Assembly (NCBI RefSeq): GCF_000253295.1
Contig: NC_015717.1
Coordinates: forward strand, 3,906,001 to 3,970,000
Direction of reading: 5' to 3'
From: Hyphomicrobium sp. MC1
Lineage (GTDB): Bacteria > Pseudomonadota > Alphaproteobacteria > Rhizobiales > Hyphomicrobiaceae
Length of the DNA: 64,000 bases
Under the pieces are notes generated by a model, which searched no databases, was not told the DNA's origin, and saw only the letters and a list, made by a program, of their open reading frames with translations. Made by a program: the position numbers and the translations under genes. Shown one piece after another: positions 44,275-54,127 of this stretch; the first letter of the stretch is position 1, and each line of letters begins with the position of its first letter.

Positions 44275-47200
44275 CTATGGCGCGGGCGCGGCGCTCGCAG
44301 GACCCGCCTTGTCACTCGGCGCCTTAGTGTCCTCCGCCGGTTTCGTCAGCCAATTCGACAACCGATCCATGTACAGAAAAATAACAGGCGTCGTGAAGAG
44401 CGTCAGGATCTGGCTGATCGCAAGACCACCGACCATCGCATAGCCAAGCGGCTGGCGGATTTCAGCGCCGGTTCCGGCACCGATCATCAGCGGGACGCCA
44501 CCGAGCAGGGCCGCAAGTGTCGTCATCATGATCGGGCGGAACCGCAGCAGCGCCGCCTTGCGGATGGCTTCGACCGGCGACAGGTGCTCGTTGCGCTCGG
44601 CGTGAATGGCGAAGTCGACGAGCATGATGCCGTTCTTCTTGACGATGCCGATCAACAGGATAACGCCGATCATGGCGACCAGGCTGAAGTCGAAGCCGAA
44701 CAGCATCAAGGTGATGAGCGCACCCGCACCCGCCGATGGCAACGTGGACAGGATGGTGATCGGGTGAATGTAGCTCTCGTAGAGGATACCGAGGATCAGA
44801 TAGACGACGAAAAGCGCCGCTGCGATCAACAGCGGGATCGTCGTCAGCGATGCCTGGAAGGCTTGAGCGTTGCCCTGGAATGTCGTCTGCATCGAGGCCG
44901 GCAGGCGCAACTCGCGCTCAGCGGCCCTGATCTGGTTGGTCGCCGTGCCGAGCGAAGCGCCGGGCGCGAGATTGAAGCTGATCGTTACGGCCGGAAACTG
45001 CCCCTGATGCGAGATCGACAGCGGTTCGGTCTTGCGCGTCGTCCACGAAGCGATCGTCCCGAGCGGGATGAGGCCGCCGGTCGTCGGCGAGTGGATGTAA
45101 AGCTTGTCGAGGCTGTGCGGATCGGCCTGCACCTCGGGTGATGCTTCCATGATGACGTGGTAGCTGTTCTGCTGCGTGAAGTACTGCGCGACCTGCCGCT
45201 GGCCGAACGCATCATAAAGCGTCGCATCGACCTCGTCGGGCGTCAGGCCGTAACGCGAGGCCTGATCGCGATTGACTTCGACCTTCAGCGTCGTGCCTGC
45301 CATCTGCTGATCGGTCGCGACGTCGCGGAGCGTCGGCAGCGTCTTCAGTTTTTCGAGGATTCGCGGCGCCCAGGTATTAAGCTCGTTGGTGTCGGCGTCC
45401 TCAAGCGTGTACTGGAATTGCGTGCGCGACGCGCGGCCGCCGACATTCACATCCTGCGCCGCCTGCATGAAGAGGCGAACGCCTTCGAGCTTTGCGAGCT
45501 TCGGCTGCAAACGGCGGATGACCTGGAATGCCGACGCATCGCGCTCGGACTTGGGTTTCAATGTGATATAGACGCGGCCGCTGTTGAGCGCAGGCGTCGT
45601 GCCGCCGGCTCCGATCGCCATTGCCACCGTCGCGACGGCCGGATCGCTGGAAACAACTTTGCCGACTTCCTCCTGATACTTCATCATGGCGTCGAATGAG
45701 GTGTCTTCGGCCGCTTCGGAGATGCCGATAATGAGGCCGGTATCCTGCTGCGGGAAGAAGCCTTTCGGGATGGTGACGAAGAGATAAGCGGTCAATCCCA
45801 ATGTCGCGAAGAATGTCATCAGCGTCAGGAACTGATGGCGAAGAACGAAATCGAGGCCGCGGCCGTAGCCATTGAGCAGCGCGTCGAAGCCGCGTTCGCT
45901 CAGTTTGTAAAGGCGGCCGCGCTGCACGTCCTTTTCGCTTTTCAGGAAGCGCGAGGCCATCATCGGCGTCAGCGTCAGCGCGACGAAGCCCGAGACGGCA
46001 ATCGTCATTGTGACGGTGACCGCAAATTCGCGGAACAGGCGGCCGATGATGCCGCCCATCATCAGCAACGGGATGAAGACGGCGACGAGCGAAATGCTGA
46101 TCGAGACGACGGTGAAGCCGATTTCGCGCGCCCCCTTCATCGCCGCATCGAACGGCTTTTCGCCGTCTTCGACGTAGCGCACGATGTTTTCAAGAACGAC
46201 GATGGCGTCATCGACGACGAAGCCGACGGCGATCGTCAGGGCCATGAGCGACAAGTTATCAAGGCTATAGCCCAAGACATACATCAGCGCGCAGGCACCG
46301 AACAGCGCCAGCGGTACCGTCACGCTGGGAATGATCGTCGCCCAGAGACTGCGCAGGAAAACAAAAATAACGGCGACAACGAGCGCCACCGAGAGCAGCA
46401 GTGTGAATTCGACGTCCTCGATGGACGCGCGAATCGTCTGCGTGCGATCGCTCAGAATATGCACCTTGAGCGCCTTGGGCATCGCCGCCTGAAGCCGCGG
46501 CAGCTCGGCCTTGATGCGATCGACTGTCTCGATGACGTTGGCGCCCGGCTCCTTGAAGATAATCAGGAAGACGCCGCGCTTGTTGTTGGCCCACGCCGCT
46601 TCCTGATCGTTTTCCGGCCCAACGATTGCCTTGCCGACGTCCTTGATGCGGATCGGGGCGCCGTTGCGGTAGGCGATGATGACGTCGTCCCAGGACTTCG
46701 CGTCAGTCAGCTGATCGTTGGTGTAGATCGTATAGCCGCGATTGGCGGATTGGACTGAGCCCTTAGGGCTGTTCACCGTGGTGATCGAGAGCGGCGGTCG
46801 CACATCTTCGAGCGTCAGCCCGCGGGCATAGAGCTTCGCGGGGTCGAGCTGAACGCGGATCGAAGGCTTTTGCTCGCCACCGATCACGACCTGACCGACG
46901 CCGTTGATCTGGCTGATCTGCTGCGCAAGTTTCGTATCGGCGTTGTCGTCAACCTCGGTCAGCGGCATGGCGTCGGAGGTGGCGGAAAGCAGCAGGATCG
47001 GACTGTCGGCGGGATTGACCTTGCGATAAATCGGCGGCTGCGGAAGGTCTTGCGGCAGCTGACCGCCAGCGGCGTTGATCGCAGATTGGATGTCGTTGGC
47101 CGCGCCGTCGATATCGCGATCGAGATCGAACTGCACGACGATGGTCGTGACACCGAGGCCGCTGGTCGAAGTCGTTTGCGTCACGCCAGGAATCTGCGCG

Positions 47201-47421
47201 AATTGCCGCTCAAGGGGCTGCGCCACGTTCGACGCCATCGTCTCGGGGCTCGCACCCGGAAGATTGGCCGAAACCTGAATGGTCGGAAAATCGATTTGCG
47301 GCAACGGCGCAACCGGCAGATTCATAAATGCGATCACGCCGACGAACAGAATGCCGACCATGATCAGCGACGTCGCGATCGGGTAGCGAATGAACGGACC
47401 TGAAATGCCGCCGCTCTCCAT
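44275..47421 (-). CDS. RND efflux transporter permease, MdtB/MdtC-like
   Basis: This is the inner-membrane pump of a tripartite efflux system, driven by protons. The 1,048 residues show the N-terminal span (PIATSLIMVGILFVGVIAF), the porter segment PQIDFPTIQVSANLPGASPE, the proton-relay Asp pair in VGFVVDDAIVVLENI and a second set of spans after residue 850. It is closer to the MdtB/MdtC branch than to AcrB (for example NPADSPILLLSATSDAMPLTE). Only one pump gene is present, so it would work as a homotrimer. The adaptor stop lies one base upstream. Confidence 0.92.
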   Translation of the reverse strand: MESGGISGPFIRYPIATSLIMVGILFVGVIAFMNLPVAPLPQIDFPTIQVSANLPGASPETMASNVAQPLERQFAQIPGVTQTTSTSGLGVTTIVVQFDLDRDIDGAANDIQSAINAAGGQLPQDLPQPPIYRKVNPADSPILLLSATSDAMPLTEVDDNADTKLAQQISQINGVGQVVIGGEQKPSIRVQLDPAKLYARGLTLEDVRPPLSITTVNSPKGSVQSANRGYTIYTNDQLTDAKSWDDVIIAYRNGAPIRIKDVGKAIVGPENDQEAAWANNKRGVFLIIFKEPGANVIETVDRIKAELPRLQAAMPKALKVHILSDRTQTIRASIEDVEFTLLLSVALVVAVIFVFLRSLWATIIPSVTVPLALFGACALMYVLGYSLDNLSLMALTIAVGFVVDDAIVVLENIVRYVEDGEKPFDAAMKGAREIGFTVVSISISLVAVFIPLLMMGGIIGRLFREFAVTVTMTIAVSGFVALTLTPMMASRFLKSEKDVQRGRLYKLSERGFDALLNGYGRGLDFVLRHQFLTLMTFFATLGLTAYLFVTIPKGFFPQQDTGLIIGISEAAEDTSFDAMMKYQEEVGKVVSSDPAVATVAMAIGAGGTTPALNSGRVYITLKPKSERDASAFQVIRRLQPKLAKLEGVRLFMQAAQDVNVGGRASRTQFQYTLEDADTNELNTWAPRILEKLKTLPTLRDVATDQQMAGTTLKVEVNRDQASRYGLTPDEVDATLYDAFGQRQVAQYFTQQNSYHVIMEASPEVQADPHSLDKLYIHSPTTGGLIPLGTIASWTTRKTEPLSISHQGQFPAVTISFNLAPGASLGTATNQIRAAERELRLPASMQTTFQGNAQAFQASLTTIPLLIAAALFVVYLILGILYESYIHPITILSTLPSAGAGALITLMLFGFDFSLVAMIGVILLIGIVKKNGIMLVDFAIHAERNEHLSPVEAIRKAALLRFRPIMMTTLAALLGGVPLMIGAGTGAEIRQPLGYAMVGGLAISQILTLFTTPVIFLYMDRLSNWLTKPAEDTKAPSDKAGPASAAPAP

Positions 47422-47422
47422 G

Positions 47423-48628
47423 TTACTCGGCCTCGCCGGACGGGCGCTTCGGGCGCGCGGTCATATCTGACGCGGTGGTGTGGGCAGCCTTTTCCTTGCG
47501 GTCGTTCTGCTCCGTCAAATCAACGAGCGTTCCGGGCGCAAGGCGATAGTAGCCGGATGTAACCACGCGCTCTCCGGGTTCGACGCCACTTTTGATCACG
47601 GCTTCACCATCCTGGATCTCACCGACGATGAGCTTGCGCATCTCGATCCGATTGTCGGGACGCACGACGTAGGCGAACAAATTTTCAGGGCCGCGCTGGA
47701 CAGCTGCATCGGGAATGACGACGACGTTCTTTTCCGTTCGGATGAGCAATCGCGTCGACACCGAGAGGCCGGGCCAAAGCACATGATCGGCGTTGGCGAA
47801 TTTTCCCTTCAGCTTGATCGTGCCCGTCGTCATGTCGACCTGATTGTCTACGAGTGACAACTCGCCCTTGCCCAGTTCGCGCTGACCATCCGGAGTATAG
47901 GCTGCGACCTGCAGCGCACCGTGCTTCAATTGATCGAGGATGCTCAAAAGCTTTTGCTCAGGCTCCGTAAAGATCACCGCAATCGGCTCGATCTGCATGA
48001 TGGTTGCAACGCCGCCGGTATCGGTCGCGTGGATGATATTGCCTTGATCGACGAGGCGAAACCCCATGCGGCCCGAGATCGGCGCGCGGATCGTCGTATA
48101 CGTGAGCTGCACTTTGGCGTCGTCGATGGCGCCGGCGTCGGCAGCGATCAATGCTTCCTGCTGCTTCACGGCCGAGCGCTGCGTGTCGATCTGCTGTTGC
48201 GTTGTCGCCAACGGTCCCGCATTCACGAAACGATCGAGATCGCGTTTTAGATTGACGAGGTCAGCTTCGTCCTGAGCCTTTTTTGCGACGGCTTGATCGA
48301 GTGTCGCTTGAAACGGCCGCGGATCGATTTGGATCAGAAGATCTCCGGCCTTGACGAACTGGCCTTCCTGGAACGCAACCTTGTCGATCTCGCCATCGAC
48401 ACGCGAACGCACGGTCACGGTATTCCATGCTTGCACGTTGCCTAAGCTATCATAGTAAACGGGAAAGTCTTTTCGTTCCGCGGTCGCGACGGTGGCGGGA
48501 ACGGCTTCTTCCGGCTTCTTCTTTTCGGCGCCGGCAGGATGCTCGCGCATCCACGCCGCATAACCCGCGCCCGCAACTAGCGCGATGATTATCGGCAGGA
48601 CAAAACTTTTGGCACGCATCCGCGACAC
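47423..48628 (-). CDS. RND efflux periplasmic adaptor subunit, MdtA-like
   Basis: This membrane-fusion protein links the pump to an outer-membrane channel. The 401-residue product has an N-terminal anchor (SFVLPIIIALVAGAGYAAW), a lipoyl-like half (TVTVRSRVDGEIDKVAFQEGQFVKAGD), an alpha-hairpin, the second lipoyl half (IRAPISGRMGFRLVDQGN) and a beta-barrel. GTG 48628 and ATG 48619 are both possible starts. It is one base from the pump gene, forming one operon. No TolC-type gene is in the window. The 264 bases before it show no gene. Confidence 0.9.
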   Translation of the reverse strand: MSRMRAKSFVLPIIIALVAGAGYAAWMREHPAGAEKKKPEEAVPATVATAERKDFPVYYDSLGNVQAWNTVTVRSRVDGEIDKVAFQEGQFVKAGDLLIQIDPRPFQATLDQAVAKKAQDEADLVNLKRDLDRFVNAGPLATTQQQIDTQRSAVKQQEALIAADAGAIDDAKVQLTYTTIRAPISGRMGFRLVDQGNIIHATDTGGVATIMQIEPIAVIFTEPEQKLLSILDQLKHGALQVAAYTPDGQRELGKGELSLVDNQVDMTTGTIKLKGKFANADHVLWPGLSVSTRLLIRTEKNVVVIPDAAVQRGPENLFAYVVRPDNRIEMRKLIVGEIQDGEAVIKSGVEPGERVVTSGYYRLAPGTLVDLTEQNDRKEKAAHTTASDMTARPKRPSGEAE

Positions 48629-48892
48629 GTCCGTTTCCTAATGCGTTTCCATGCAAAGTATCCGAGGCCAGTCGTCGCCCCCGATTAACGACGGTTCAGA
48701 AAGGCAGTTCCGTCGCTGCCTGTCCGACAAATCGCGTTACAAAGTGGCAAGGGACAGCCCGAGGCCCACGCTATCGCTTAAACAAGCGGAACTCTTTCCC
48801 ACAGTGAATGACGCGTATGATTTGCGTGCGTATTTGAAAATTCTTTAGCAACGGCGTCGCGAGGGTAATCGGTCACGCGACATTCGAAAATA

Positions 48893-50314
48893 TCATTCTG
48901 CCGCACCGCGATTTCCGGCGTCGATGGCGCGGCGCATAACGTCCCATACCCGCGGATCGGTCGATTGTGCGACGTTGACGCGCAGAAATTCCGACGCGGT
49001 GTCCGATACGCTGAAAACGTTTCCTGGAGCGAGCACAACGTCTTCCTTAAGCGCCGCTCGCGCGACAGCCGCCGAATCCCGTGCATTCGGCAGCTTGCAC
49101 CAGAGGTGAAAGCCGCCGCGGGGCATCACCCACGGCTCGATGTTCAGATCATGTAGTTTATCTGCCGTCCGGCGGCGCAACCTTGCCAGCTTCGATCGAA
49201 GCTCATCCATGTGCTTGCGATAGCCGCCGCCGGTGAGCACGTCGGCCAGAACTTCGGTCGCGACGGGGCTCGGGCCGCCGAAACTGGTCGCGACCTGGAG
49301 GTCAACGAGATCTTCGATCCAGTCGGGCCGCGTGGCGATGTAACCGCAGCGTAGGGACGCAGAAAGTGTTTTCGAGAAACTGCCGATACGAATGACGCGT
49401 CTCAAACCGTCCAATGCGGCGAGGCGCGGAGACGGGTCGGGTTCGAGATCGGCGAAGATGTCATCCTCGACGATCGTCAGGTCGTGCGCCTCTGCTGCGC
49501 TCAACAGGCGATGGGCGGTTTGCAACGACATCGTTGCACCGGTCGGATTATGCAGTGCGGAATTGGTGATGTAGAGGCGCGGCCGTTCGGAAGCGAGGAT
49601 GGCTTCAAAACGTGCAACGTCTGGACCCGACGGCGTGTAGGGCACGCCGACGATCTTCACCTGATGCACGCGCAAAAGCGCCCGAAAATTGAAGTAGCAG
49701 GGATCGTCAATCAAAGCCGTATCGCCCGGACGCAGCAGGAAGCGGCAAATCAGATCAATCGCCTGCGTGCCCGATGCGGTCAGCAGCAGCTGATCCGGCG
49801 TCAACTCAAGCGCGTCCTCTGCAAAGCGCGCGAGCAGATGGCGGCGCAAATTTATCGCTCCACGCGTGCTGCCGTATTCGGTCAGCAGATGATCGTCGGC
49901 GCGCGCAAACTTGCGAAAGGCCCGACGCAAGTCCTCGCCCGGCATCCAATCTGACGGTAGCCAACCGCAGCCCGGCTTCAAGACGCGTGCATCCGCTTCG
50001 AGAGATTGACGCGAAACCCAAAACGGATCGACGGCGCGATCGAGCTTGGGGCCGGTTTCCTTGAAGGCGAGCGGCGGCAGCGCCGTTCCCGACACGTAGA
50101 AGCCGGAACCTCTCCGCGCCCGGATCAGGCCCTCGGCCGCCAGCCGGTCGTAGGCTTCGACAACGGTCGACGGGGAGACACCCATTGTCGCCGCGAACCG
50201 GCGGACGGACGGCAATCGGTCTCCGACCGCCAAAGTACGTTTTGCGACTTTGGCCCGGATCTCGCGCATGACGATGTCGGTGCGGGTTGCGCCGCGATTC
50301 TTCGGTTTCTTCAT
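48893..50314 (-). CDS. MocR-type regulator (GntR wHTH fused to aminotransferase)
   Basis: The 473-residue protein has a GntR winged helix at residues 1-80 (VGDRLPSVRRFAATMGVSPSTVVEAYDRL) and an aminotransferase-like domain with PLP landmarks HNPTGATMS, IVEDDIFADLE and GSFSKTLSASLRCGY (PLP Lys). MocR proteins sense PLP or an amino compound and often control a divergent neighbour, here the DMT transporter at 50425. ATG 50314 is used. A 7-bp inverted repeat lies between the two genes. Confidence 0.92.
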   Translation of the reverse strand: MKKPKNRGATRTDIVMREIRAKVAKRTLAVGDRLPSVRRFAATMGVSPSTVVEAYDRLAAEGLIRARRGSGFYVSGTALPPLAFKETGPKLDRAVDPFWVSRQSLEADARVLKPGCGWLPSDWMPGEDLRRAFRKFARADDHLLTEYGSTRGAINLRRHLLARFAEDALELTPDQLLLTASGTQAIDLICRFLLRPGDTALIDDPCYFNFRALLRVHQVKIVGVPYTPSGPDVARFEAILASERPRLYITNSALHNPTGATMSLQTAHRLLSAAEAHDLTIVEDDIFADLEPDPSPRLAALDGLRRVIRIGSFSKTLSASLRCGYIATRPDWIEDLVDLQVATSFGGPSPVATEVLADVLTGGGYRKHMDELRSKLARLRRRTADKLHDLNIEPWVMPRGGFHLWCKLPNARDSAAVARAALKEDVVLAPGNVFSVSDTASEFLRVNVAQSTDPRVWDVMRRAIDAGNRGAAE

Positions 50315-50332
50315 GTGTATGGCTTTTTGTAT

Positions 50333-50358
50333 CAGTACAGTTTCTTGAAATTGTACTG
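50333..50358. promoter_or_regulatory. Inverted repeat between mocR-type gene and DMT transporter
   Basis: CAGTACA at 50333-50339 and TGTACTG at 50352-50358 form a perfect 7-bp inverted repeat with a 12-base spacer, centred between the divergent starts. It lies 19 bases before the regulator ATG and 67 before the transporter ATG. It is a likely operator for the MocR-type protein. Confidence 0.65.
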
Positions 50359-50424
50359 CATTGTGTCTGGGCGCGCCAGTCAGCCCCATCTAAGTCTATC
50401 GACCTTCAGCACTATGGAGGCGAC

Positions 50425-51285
50425 ATGAAATCCTCGGCCGACGGATGGATCAGCGGCCTGATCGGCGTGATCATTTTCAGCGGATCCCTGCCGGCGACGC
50501 GCGTCGCCGTTTCTGGATTTTCTCCCTTATTCTTGACGTCCGCCCGCGCCGTCATCGCTGCCCTGCTGGCGGCGATGCTGCTGATCGCTCTGCGGCAGAA
50601 AAAGCCCGACCGCAGCGAGCTTCTGCCGCTCGGCATCGTGGCAGCGGGCGTCGTTATCGGCTTTCCGTTGCTGACGGCGATCGCGCTCCAACACATCACG
50701 TCGGCGCATTCGATCGTGTTTATCGGTCTCTTGCCGCTTGCGACTGCGATCTTCGCCGTCGTGCGTGGGGGCGAGCGACCGAAGCCGTTGTTCTGGCTCT
50801 TCTCAATCGTGGGAAGCGCGACGGTTGCTGGCTCCGCCTTCGGTCACGAGGGAAATGCGTCGCCCGTCGGTGATATTCTGATGATCTGTGCGATCATCGT
50901 TTGCGGCTTGGGCTACGCCGAAGGCGCCAAACTCGCTCGCCAGTACGGCGGATGGCAAGTCATATCATGGGCGCTGGTCTTTGCCGCGCCGGCAATGTTG
51001 CTGATTGCAATTGCGACGCTGCCATCGTCGTGGGCCGACATTGGATCGTCCGCGTGGATGGGCCTGGCCTATGTCTCGGTCTTCAGCATGCTTATCGGTT
51101 TTGTCTTCTGGTATCGCGGACTGGCAATCGGAGGCACTGCAAGCGTCGGTCAGCTGCAGTTGCTGCAGCCGTTTCTCGGCCTCGCGTTCGCAGGGCTTGT
51201 TCTACACGAGCCCGTCGCCTGGACAATGATCGCGGCAACGGGCGTGGTCGTGGTTTGCGTCATGTTCGCCAGGCGCTTTGCATGA
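50425..51285 (+). CDS. EamA/DMT family transporter
   Basis: The 286-residue product has ten spans in two related EamA halves (first from GWISGLIGVIIFSGSLPATRV, second from PVGDILMICAIIVCGLGYAEG). DMT proteins export amino acids, nucleotides or related metabolites. GGAGG five bases before ATG 50425 sets the start. The divergent MocR regulator suggests induction by an amino compound or vitamin B6 form. It is convergent with the TPR-methyltransferase, with a 15-base gap. Confidence 0.9.
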   Translation: MKSSADGWISGLIGVIIFSGSLPATRVAVSGFSPLFLTSARAVIAALLAAMLLIALRQKKPDRSELLPLGIVAAGVVIGFPLLTAIALQHITSAHSIVFIGLLPLATAIFAVVRGGERPKPLFWLFSIVGSATVAGSAFGHEGNASPVGDILMICAIIVCGLGYAEGAKLARQYGGWQVISWALVFAAPAMLLIAIATLPSSWADIGSSAWMGLAYVSVFSMLIGFVFWYRGLAIGGTASVGQLQLLQPFLGLAFAGLVLHEPVAWTMIAATGVVVVCVMFARRFA

Positions 51286-51300
51286 CGCGACACAATTCCC

Positions 51301-53184
51301 TTATCCGGCGGCGGGTTTGTCCTGACGTTCGACCCAGAAGTAGTACATGCCGTCGAACGTGTGGGGTTTCAGCCGCTCGAAAGCCGCCCAGTAGGCAAGC
51401 GTGCCGGCGGGGGCGGCAGCGGGAAACAGAGTTGCGAATTCCTGCAGCACGTTCGCGTCCAATACGAAACCGCGAAACACGAGGCCTTCATCATCGAGGA
51501 ACTGTGCTATCTCCTCGATCGTCACGGTCGCTTCGCTTTCATGCAGGACGAGATCGCGGAATGTGTTGAGCGCAAAGAAATCGCGGCTTTGCTTGACGTA
51601 GCTCGCCGGAGTTTCATCATCGCGCAACAGTAGCGACCGGCGGTAGATGCGCGCGGCAGAATCCGTACAGCCCGCGCCGGGATAATCCTTATCGTCGCGC
51701 AAGTCGCGAAGACCTTGCCGCGCCGTCGCGCTGTAGAGCCCGATGTTCATTAGGCCCGACGGTTTCAAGCACGACAGCAATGCGCGCCAGCCTGCACGCC
51801 AGTCAGCCATGTGGTGCAGAACGCCGACGCAATAGATGAGATCGAAGCGACGTTCCAGGCGCGCAACATCGAGAATGTCGGCCTGAACGAACGAGACGTT
51901 GGTGACCTTCTCACGCGCGGCCATGACACTGGCGTAGGCGAGGCTCGCCCGCGAGATGTCGATGGCGAGCAGCCGCGCCTTGGGGCCATGCGCCGTCGCC
52001 GACATCAAAGCCTGTTGCCCGGTGCCGCAGCCCGCAATCAGGACGTCACATTCCTTGTCCACGAATGCAAAGCGATCCGCAGGCATCAAGCGGCCGAGAT
52101 AGCGTTGCAGCGCGCCGGGCGCGGAACGCTGAACCGTTTTCCAGCGCGGATAGGGCGAGGCTTCGTACTGGCGCGCAACCTTCAGCGAGGTTGCATCAGA
52201 AAGCGCACCGACTGCCGGGATCGACTTGGCGGCAGCGTCTCTGTCGGCGCGTTCGAGAATTTGTGCGCTGAGTGTTTCGCGGAAACTTTTAGGCTTCAAG
52301 ACGCGCATATCGTCCACGCCGAGCGGCGGCGACACAATCTCCTCCAGCGGTCGATACAGGGCCGCGCACAGGAATGCGTGCGTCGTCGGCATATCGGCCG
52401 CCAGCAGCGCGGCGCGCTCGATCTTCACAGCGGAAAGTGCGTCCGTCTCTTGCGAGGTTTCGGCCCAGGCAAAGTCGTTGTTCCAGCCTTGAACCATCAG
52501 TGCCAGTGCAAGATTGAAATGATCGCGGTCGTCGAACAACGTGCGGCCGGCATCGAGCAGGATCGCTGCGCGCACGCCTGTGAGCAGGCGTTCGTTGTCG
52601 ATGCTCTTGACGATACCCTCGCGCAGGCAGAGGCAAAGCATTTCGTGTTCGGCGCGGCCGAGGTGACGTAGCTTACCGAGGATCGCGCGGCCCGCTTCCA
52701 GCTCACTCATTTCGCCGCTTGCGATACGACGAATGCCATCACGCCAATCTGCATTCTGTGTCGACAACCATCGCAGGCCCGCCTCGGTGAGCGGCTGAAG
52801 CGCGACGTCGCGGGTTTGCAGCGCGGTGCTTAAGCCGGCAGCCGTCAAAACGGCACCGTCGTCGACGCGATAGCGGGTGAACAGCCGCGACAACTGCGAA
52901 GCCGCCGCGAACGGGCTCACCGGCTTGCGTTGCAAAACCTGGATGAGCAGAGACGCGGCCTTGCCGATGTGGCCCAAGTTTTCTTCAACCACGGCGAGGT
53001 TGTATCGCAGATCGAGATTGCCAGCGTCGAGCGCGATGGCTTGCTCGAAAAATGCGGCGGCGCCTTCGAATTCGCCGACCTGCGCCAAGCGCAGAGCGTG
53101 TTCGGCAAGCTGGGCTATCGATTCACGCTTTCGCAAGGCGCTTACGACTCTGTTTGGAAATGCGGGCTGGGCACCAGCGTACAT
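51301..53184 (-). CDS. TPR-containing SAM-dependent methyltransferase
   Basis: The 627-residue protein begins with a TPR-like helical repeat region (about 20-90, AQLAEHALRLAQVGEFEGAA). A long helical middle follows, then the motif YEASPYPRWK. The class I methyltransferase core is at about 378-490 (DVLIAGCGTGQQALM, LLAIDISRASLAYA, FDLIYCVGVLHHM). The target is unknown; such fusions often methylate proteins or small metabolites. ATG 53184 is the most plausible start. It lies only 28 bases from the tRNA-Leu fragment at 53212, so its original upstream region has probably been separated by the islet. Confidence 0.85.
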   Translation of the reverse strand: MYAGAQPAFPNRVVSALRKRESIAQLAEHALRLAQVGEFEGAAAFFEQAIALDAGNLDLRYNLAVVEENLGHIGKAASLLIQVLQRKPVSPFAAASQLSRLFTRYRVDDGAVLTAAGLSTALQTRDVALQPLTEAGLRWLSTQNADWRDGIRRIASGEMSELEAGRAILGKLRHLGRAEHEMLCLCLREGIVKSIDNERLLTGVRAAILLDAGRTLFDDRDHFNLALALMVQGWNNDFAWAETSQETDALSAVKIERAALLAADMPTTHAFLCAALYRPLEEIVSPPLGVDDMRVLKPKSFRETLSAQILERADRDAAAKSIPAVGALSDATSLKVARQYEASPYPRWKTVQRSAPGALQRYLGRLMPADRFAFVDKECDVLIAGCGTGQQALMSATAHGPKARLLAIDISRASLAYASVMAAREKVTNVSFVQADILDVARLERRFDLIYCVGVLHHMADWRAGWRALLSCLKPSGLMNIGLYSATARQGLRDLRDDKDYPGAGCTDSAARIYRRSLLLRDDETPASYVKQSRDFFALNTFRDLVLHESEATVTIEEIAQFLDDEGLVFRGFVLDANVLQEFATLFPAAAPAGTLAYWAAFERLKPHTFDGMYYFWVERQDKPAAG

Positions 53185-53211
53185 ACCCGCGATCGTTGTC
53201 AATTCGACAAA

Positions 53212-53250
53212 TGGTGCGGACGGAGGGACTCGAACCCTCACGACGTTACC
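53212..53250 (-). repeat. 39-base copy of the tRNA-Leu(UAA) 3' end, likely attachment site
   Basis: Bases 53212-53250 are identical to 54368-54406, the last 39 bases of the tRNA-Leu gene including CCA, acceptor strand, T arm and part of the variable arm. The identity stops abruptly on the far side (TTCCCGG versus GTCTCAG). This is the typical form of the distal att site left by tRNA-directed integration. Confidence 0.9.
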
Positions 53251-53266
53251 TTCCCGGCACTCAGCA

Positions 53267-54127
53267 TTATGGTATGGCCGGTGCGCGGACGGCGGGCGCA
53301 AGATACCAAACAACCGCCGAGAGCACGATAGCACCCCCCGCCAGCACGGCATTTTCGGGCTGCTCTGCAAAGAAAATCCAGACCAGCACTGGGCCGAGCA
53401 CGACGTCGAGCATTTGAATGAATCCGGATTCGCCGGCGGTAATGTAGCGACCACCGTTGAGCGCCAGAACGTAAGCAAGCCCGGACGTCAAGCCACCATA
53501 CAAAGCGCAGGCCAGAAGGGCCCTCGGCGATGGAAGCCCAGGATTCATGAAGGGAATGGCAATCAGGGCGCACGCTCCAGCCGCCAATGCCATGACAACG
53601 TTCAAGTCAAGCTTGGGGTAAACTTTCGCGTGAACGATCTGCGACGCAAAGGTTGCCGTCATGACGAAAGCTGCGATGATACCGAGGATATCTTTCGCCG
53701 TTGCCGCTGACCCGGCCATAATGGCGATGCCAATAAAGGCCGTGATCCCCGCGCCGAGCAGACGCACGGTCACCCGTTCGCTGATCCAGACATAGCTGAT
53801 GAGCGCAGCGATGAATGGCAACGTCGCATACACAATCATGACGTTGGCAACGGTCGTCAGGTTCAATGCGAAGATGTATGCGATCGTTGACAGAACAGAG
53901 AGCGTGATCGCAACAACTCCAGAAGACCCCACCCCCGTTACGGCTTTTATCAAATTATTCTGATGCTCGTAGGCTGCAAACCCGGCGAGCGTCACGAATG
54001 CAAACAGGGACCGCCACCCAATAAGCGTCCACGAATCAAGGTTTGCCATCCTCACGAAGGCACCGGCAGTGCTCCAAAGAATAGCTGACAAGATAACGAG
54101 CAACATTCCATAGGTTCGGCTCGCCAT
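53267..54127 (-). CDS. EamA/DMT family transporter inside the tRNA islet
   Basis: The 286-residue product has ten spans in two EamA halves (first from MLLVILSAILWSTAGAFVRM, second from DILGIIAAFVMTATFASQIV). It is a different branch from the DMT protein at 50425. GAGG about seven bases before ATG 54127 sets the start. It is the only gene between the two copies of the tRNA 3' end, and its base composition is lower in G+C than its neighbours, in keeping with transfer. Substrate unknown. Confidence 0.9.
   Translation of the reverse strand: MASRTYGMLLVILSAILWSTAGAFVRMANLDSWTLIGWRSLFAFVTLAGFAAYEHQNNLIKAVTGVGSSGVVAITLSVLSTIAYIFALNLTTVANVMIVYATLPFIAALISYVWISERVTVRLLGAGITAFIGIAIMAGSAATAKDILGIIAAFVMTATFASQIVHAKVYPKLDLNVVMALAAGACALIAIPFMNPGLPSPRALLACALYGGLTSGLAYVLALNGGRYITAGESGFIQMLDVVLGPVLVWIFFAEQPENAVLAGGAIVLSAVVWYLAPAVRAPAIP

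Noticed and set aside
53185..53478. N-terminal extension of the TPR-methyltransferase
   Set aside because: The extension reads through the tRNA-derived copy and through the antisense of the transporter, so it is not likely to be coding.
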